A stretch of DNA of 64,000 nucleotides from Whitmania pigra (lineage: Eukaryota > Annelida > Clitellata > Hirudinida > Haemopidae), in assembly GCA_021613335.1 (NCBI GenBank), contig JAJTWR010000323.1:231001-295000 (forward strand), read 5' to 3'. The notes under the pieces were generated by a model, which worked only from the letters and a program-made list of their open reading frames with translations, had not been told where the DNA came from and ran no database searches. Numbering within the stretch: position 1 is the stretch's first letter; every line of letters begins with the position of its first letter. The translations under genes and the position numbers were made by a program. This document shows positions 62,111 to 64,000 of this stretch, one piece after another.

Positions 62111-62361
62111 ATGATTGAATGATCGGCATCGACCGGCATGTTGCTCATGCTCATGTCTCAAAATCTCCCAACTTCCTGTCGTCCGGTATGTTTACAATGT
62201 CAGAGGAAGAGAGAGATGGCGAGTTGGTGAGAGGACAGTAAACAAGAGTGATCCTACCGCTGGTGACTGGTACCACGTGACCGAATGTTTACGACGCGTG
62301 TGTGCGCTATATAAACACGGCATCATTTTCATTATCACTGCCGCCACCTCCTCCTTACTCG

Positions 62362-62951
<590 letters not shown>

Positions 62952-63107
62952 ACAACAACAACAAAAATAACAACAACAACAACAACGTCTTCTTCATCTT
63001 CGTCGCCATCCGACTTCAAAACAGCGGTCGATATTTAATTATATTAGCGAGTCATTGATCCCAGATAATTCAACACCTCCTCTCCATTCCAAGTCCTTCC
63101 ACCAAGG

Positions 63108-63212
63108 TAGCCGTCGCTTGAGGTCGCTAGCTGTCGTTAGCTGTCGCTTGTGGTCGCTAGCTGTCGTTAGCTGTCGCTTGTGGTTGTTAACTGTCGCTTG
63201 TGGTCGCCGACT
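63108..63212. repeat. 30-bp GC-rich tandem repeat
   Basis: Three to four copies of a unit containing GTCGCTTGTGGTCGCTAGCT followed by GTCGTTAGCT. It is unusual here because it is not built from A/T-rich short motifs. Confidence 0.85.
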
Positions 63213-63423
63213 ACAACTTGACGAATTCTTAGGATTGGATGAATGGATTTATTGAGAAACAGGTGAAAAACATGCATTCTTAATTTAGCCGTATTATTGC
63301 ATTTAATTGGTGGAATAAAAACCATTAATTAGAAGAACTAATTAGTTAATTAATTAGAAACAATTTGATTGCCTAGTTTTGCATCTCTTGAATATTCATT
63401 GACACAACAAATTAATTTACCGA

Positions 63424-63850
63424 TTAATGAATGAATAAATGAACAAATGAATGAACGAATGCCTGAAAGAATAAATGAATGAATGAATGAATGAATGAAT
63501 GAATGAATGCATGAATGAATGAATGAATGAATGAATGAATGAATGAATGAATGAATGAATGAATGAATGAATGAATGCATGAATGAATGAATGAATGATG
63601 AATGAATGAATGAATGAATGAATGAATGAATGAATGATGAATGAATGAATGAATGAATGATGAATGAATGAATGAATGAATGAATGAATGAATGAATGAA
63701 TGAATGAATGAATGCATGAATGAATGAATGAATGAATGAATGAATGAATGAATGAATGAATGAATGATGAATGAATGAATGAATGAATGATGAATGAATG
63801 AATGAATGAATGAATGAATGAATGATGAATGAATGAATGAATGATTGATG
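63424..63850. repeat. Long (AATG)n array
   Basis: About 400 bp of AATG with regular single-triplet slips (ATGATG at 63597, 63634, 63659, 63766, 63790, 63824) and ATGC variants. It reads as His-Ser-Phe-Ile repeats on the minus strand; not a gene. Confidence 0.97.
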
Positions 63851-64000
63851 GATGGTTGGATGGAGGAGTGACGCGCACCTGCCTCCTTACAACGAGTCAC
63901 GTGATCGGACGCCTCCGAATGATACTATATCATCAGTTATGTGTTGTCGTATATCACGATGGTGATATAGGCGAATACGAATGATGATGACGATGACGAG

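Noticed and set aside
63417..63900. Long His-Ser-Phe-Ile repeat frames
   Set aside because: AATG tetranucleotide by-product.

Overview
The window is nuclear DNA from an animal, most likely a protostome invertebrate. Genes are split by introns of roughly 70 bases to several kilobases with GT-AG (once GC-AG) borders, and the readable proteins are animal families. Calmodulin has Phe at residue 99 and a Thr-Met-Met C-terminus with Ser-Lys at the end, as in protostomes. The DNA is AT-rich and extraordinarily full of simple repeats: GAT/ATC, AAT/ATT, GGAT/ATCC, AATG/CATT and GACGAT arrays lie between genes, in introns and in a few coding exons. Nothing bacterial or viral was seen. The species cannot be named from the sequence.

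Layout. 1-15.0 kb: no convincing gene; long simple-repeat arrays, AT-rich filler and palindromic sites. 15.3-17.5 kb (+): calmodulin, whose first coding exon is only the ATG, with two candidate ATG leader exons. 19.0-20.5 kb (+): GRWD1, a WD40 ribosome-assembly and histone-binding protein. 21.5-23.5 kb (-): BPNT1, 3'(2'),5'-bisphosphate nucleotidase, seven exons, convergent with GRWD1. 24.7-27.5 kb (-): an unrecognised acidic, disordered protein whose main exon has an in-frame stop that a 30-nt micro-intron would remove; it is divergent from a small unrecognised two-exon gene at 27.8-28.5 kb (+). 28.7-29.6 kb (-): a TMEM196-like four-pass membrane protein. 30.8-31.9 kb: a minisatellite of about 29 copies of a 16-bp core. 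33.4-39.0 kb (-): an LCOR/LCORL/E93 (Mblk-1) transcription factor with HTH-psq domain and CtBP-type PLDL motif. 39.6-40.0 kb: a compound satellite. 41.9-46.3 kb (-): an ODR4 homologue in 12 exons, with a 47-bp satellite filling one intron and a GC-AG intron. 48.6-60.9 kb (-): an LHX3/LHX4 LIM-homeodomain gene in six exons with a 7.8-kb first intron holding a LINE 3' end, a tRNA-derived SINE and several tandem arrays. 61.0-64.0 kb: tandem repeats, including large ATC and AATG arrays.

The genes do not form a pathway. They are housekeeping genes (calmodulin, GRWD1, BPNT1, ODR4) mixed with two developmental transcription factors (LCOR/E93-like, LHX3/4) and a small membrane protein. No new enzymatic or defence system was found. 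The noteworthy material is structural: micro-intron-like anomalies, repeat-filled introns, microsatellite growth inside conserved coding exons, retroelement tails next to long microsatellites, and apparent excess of CRE and CACGTG palindromes. Exon borders were derived by hand from reading frame, splice sites and remembered family alignments; they are models, not transcript evidence.
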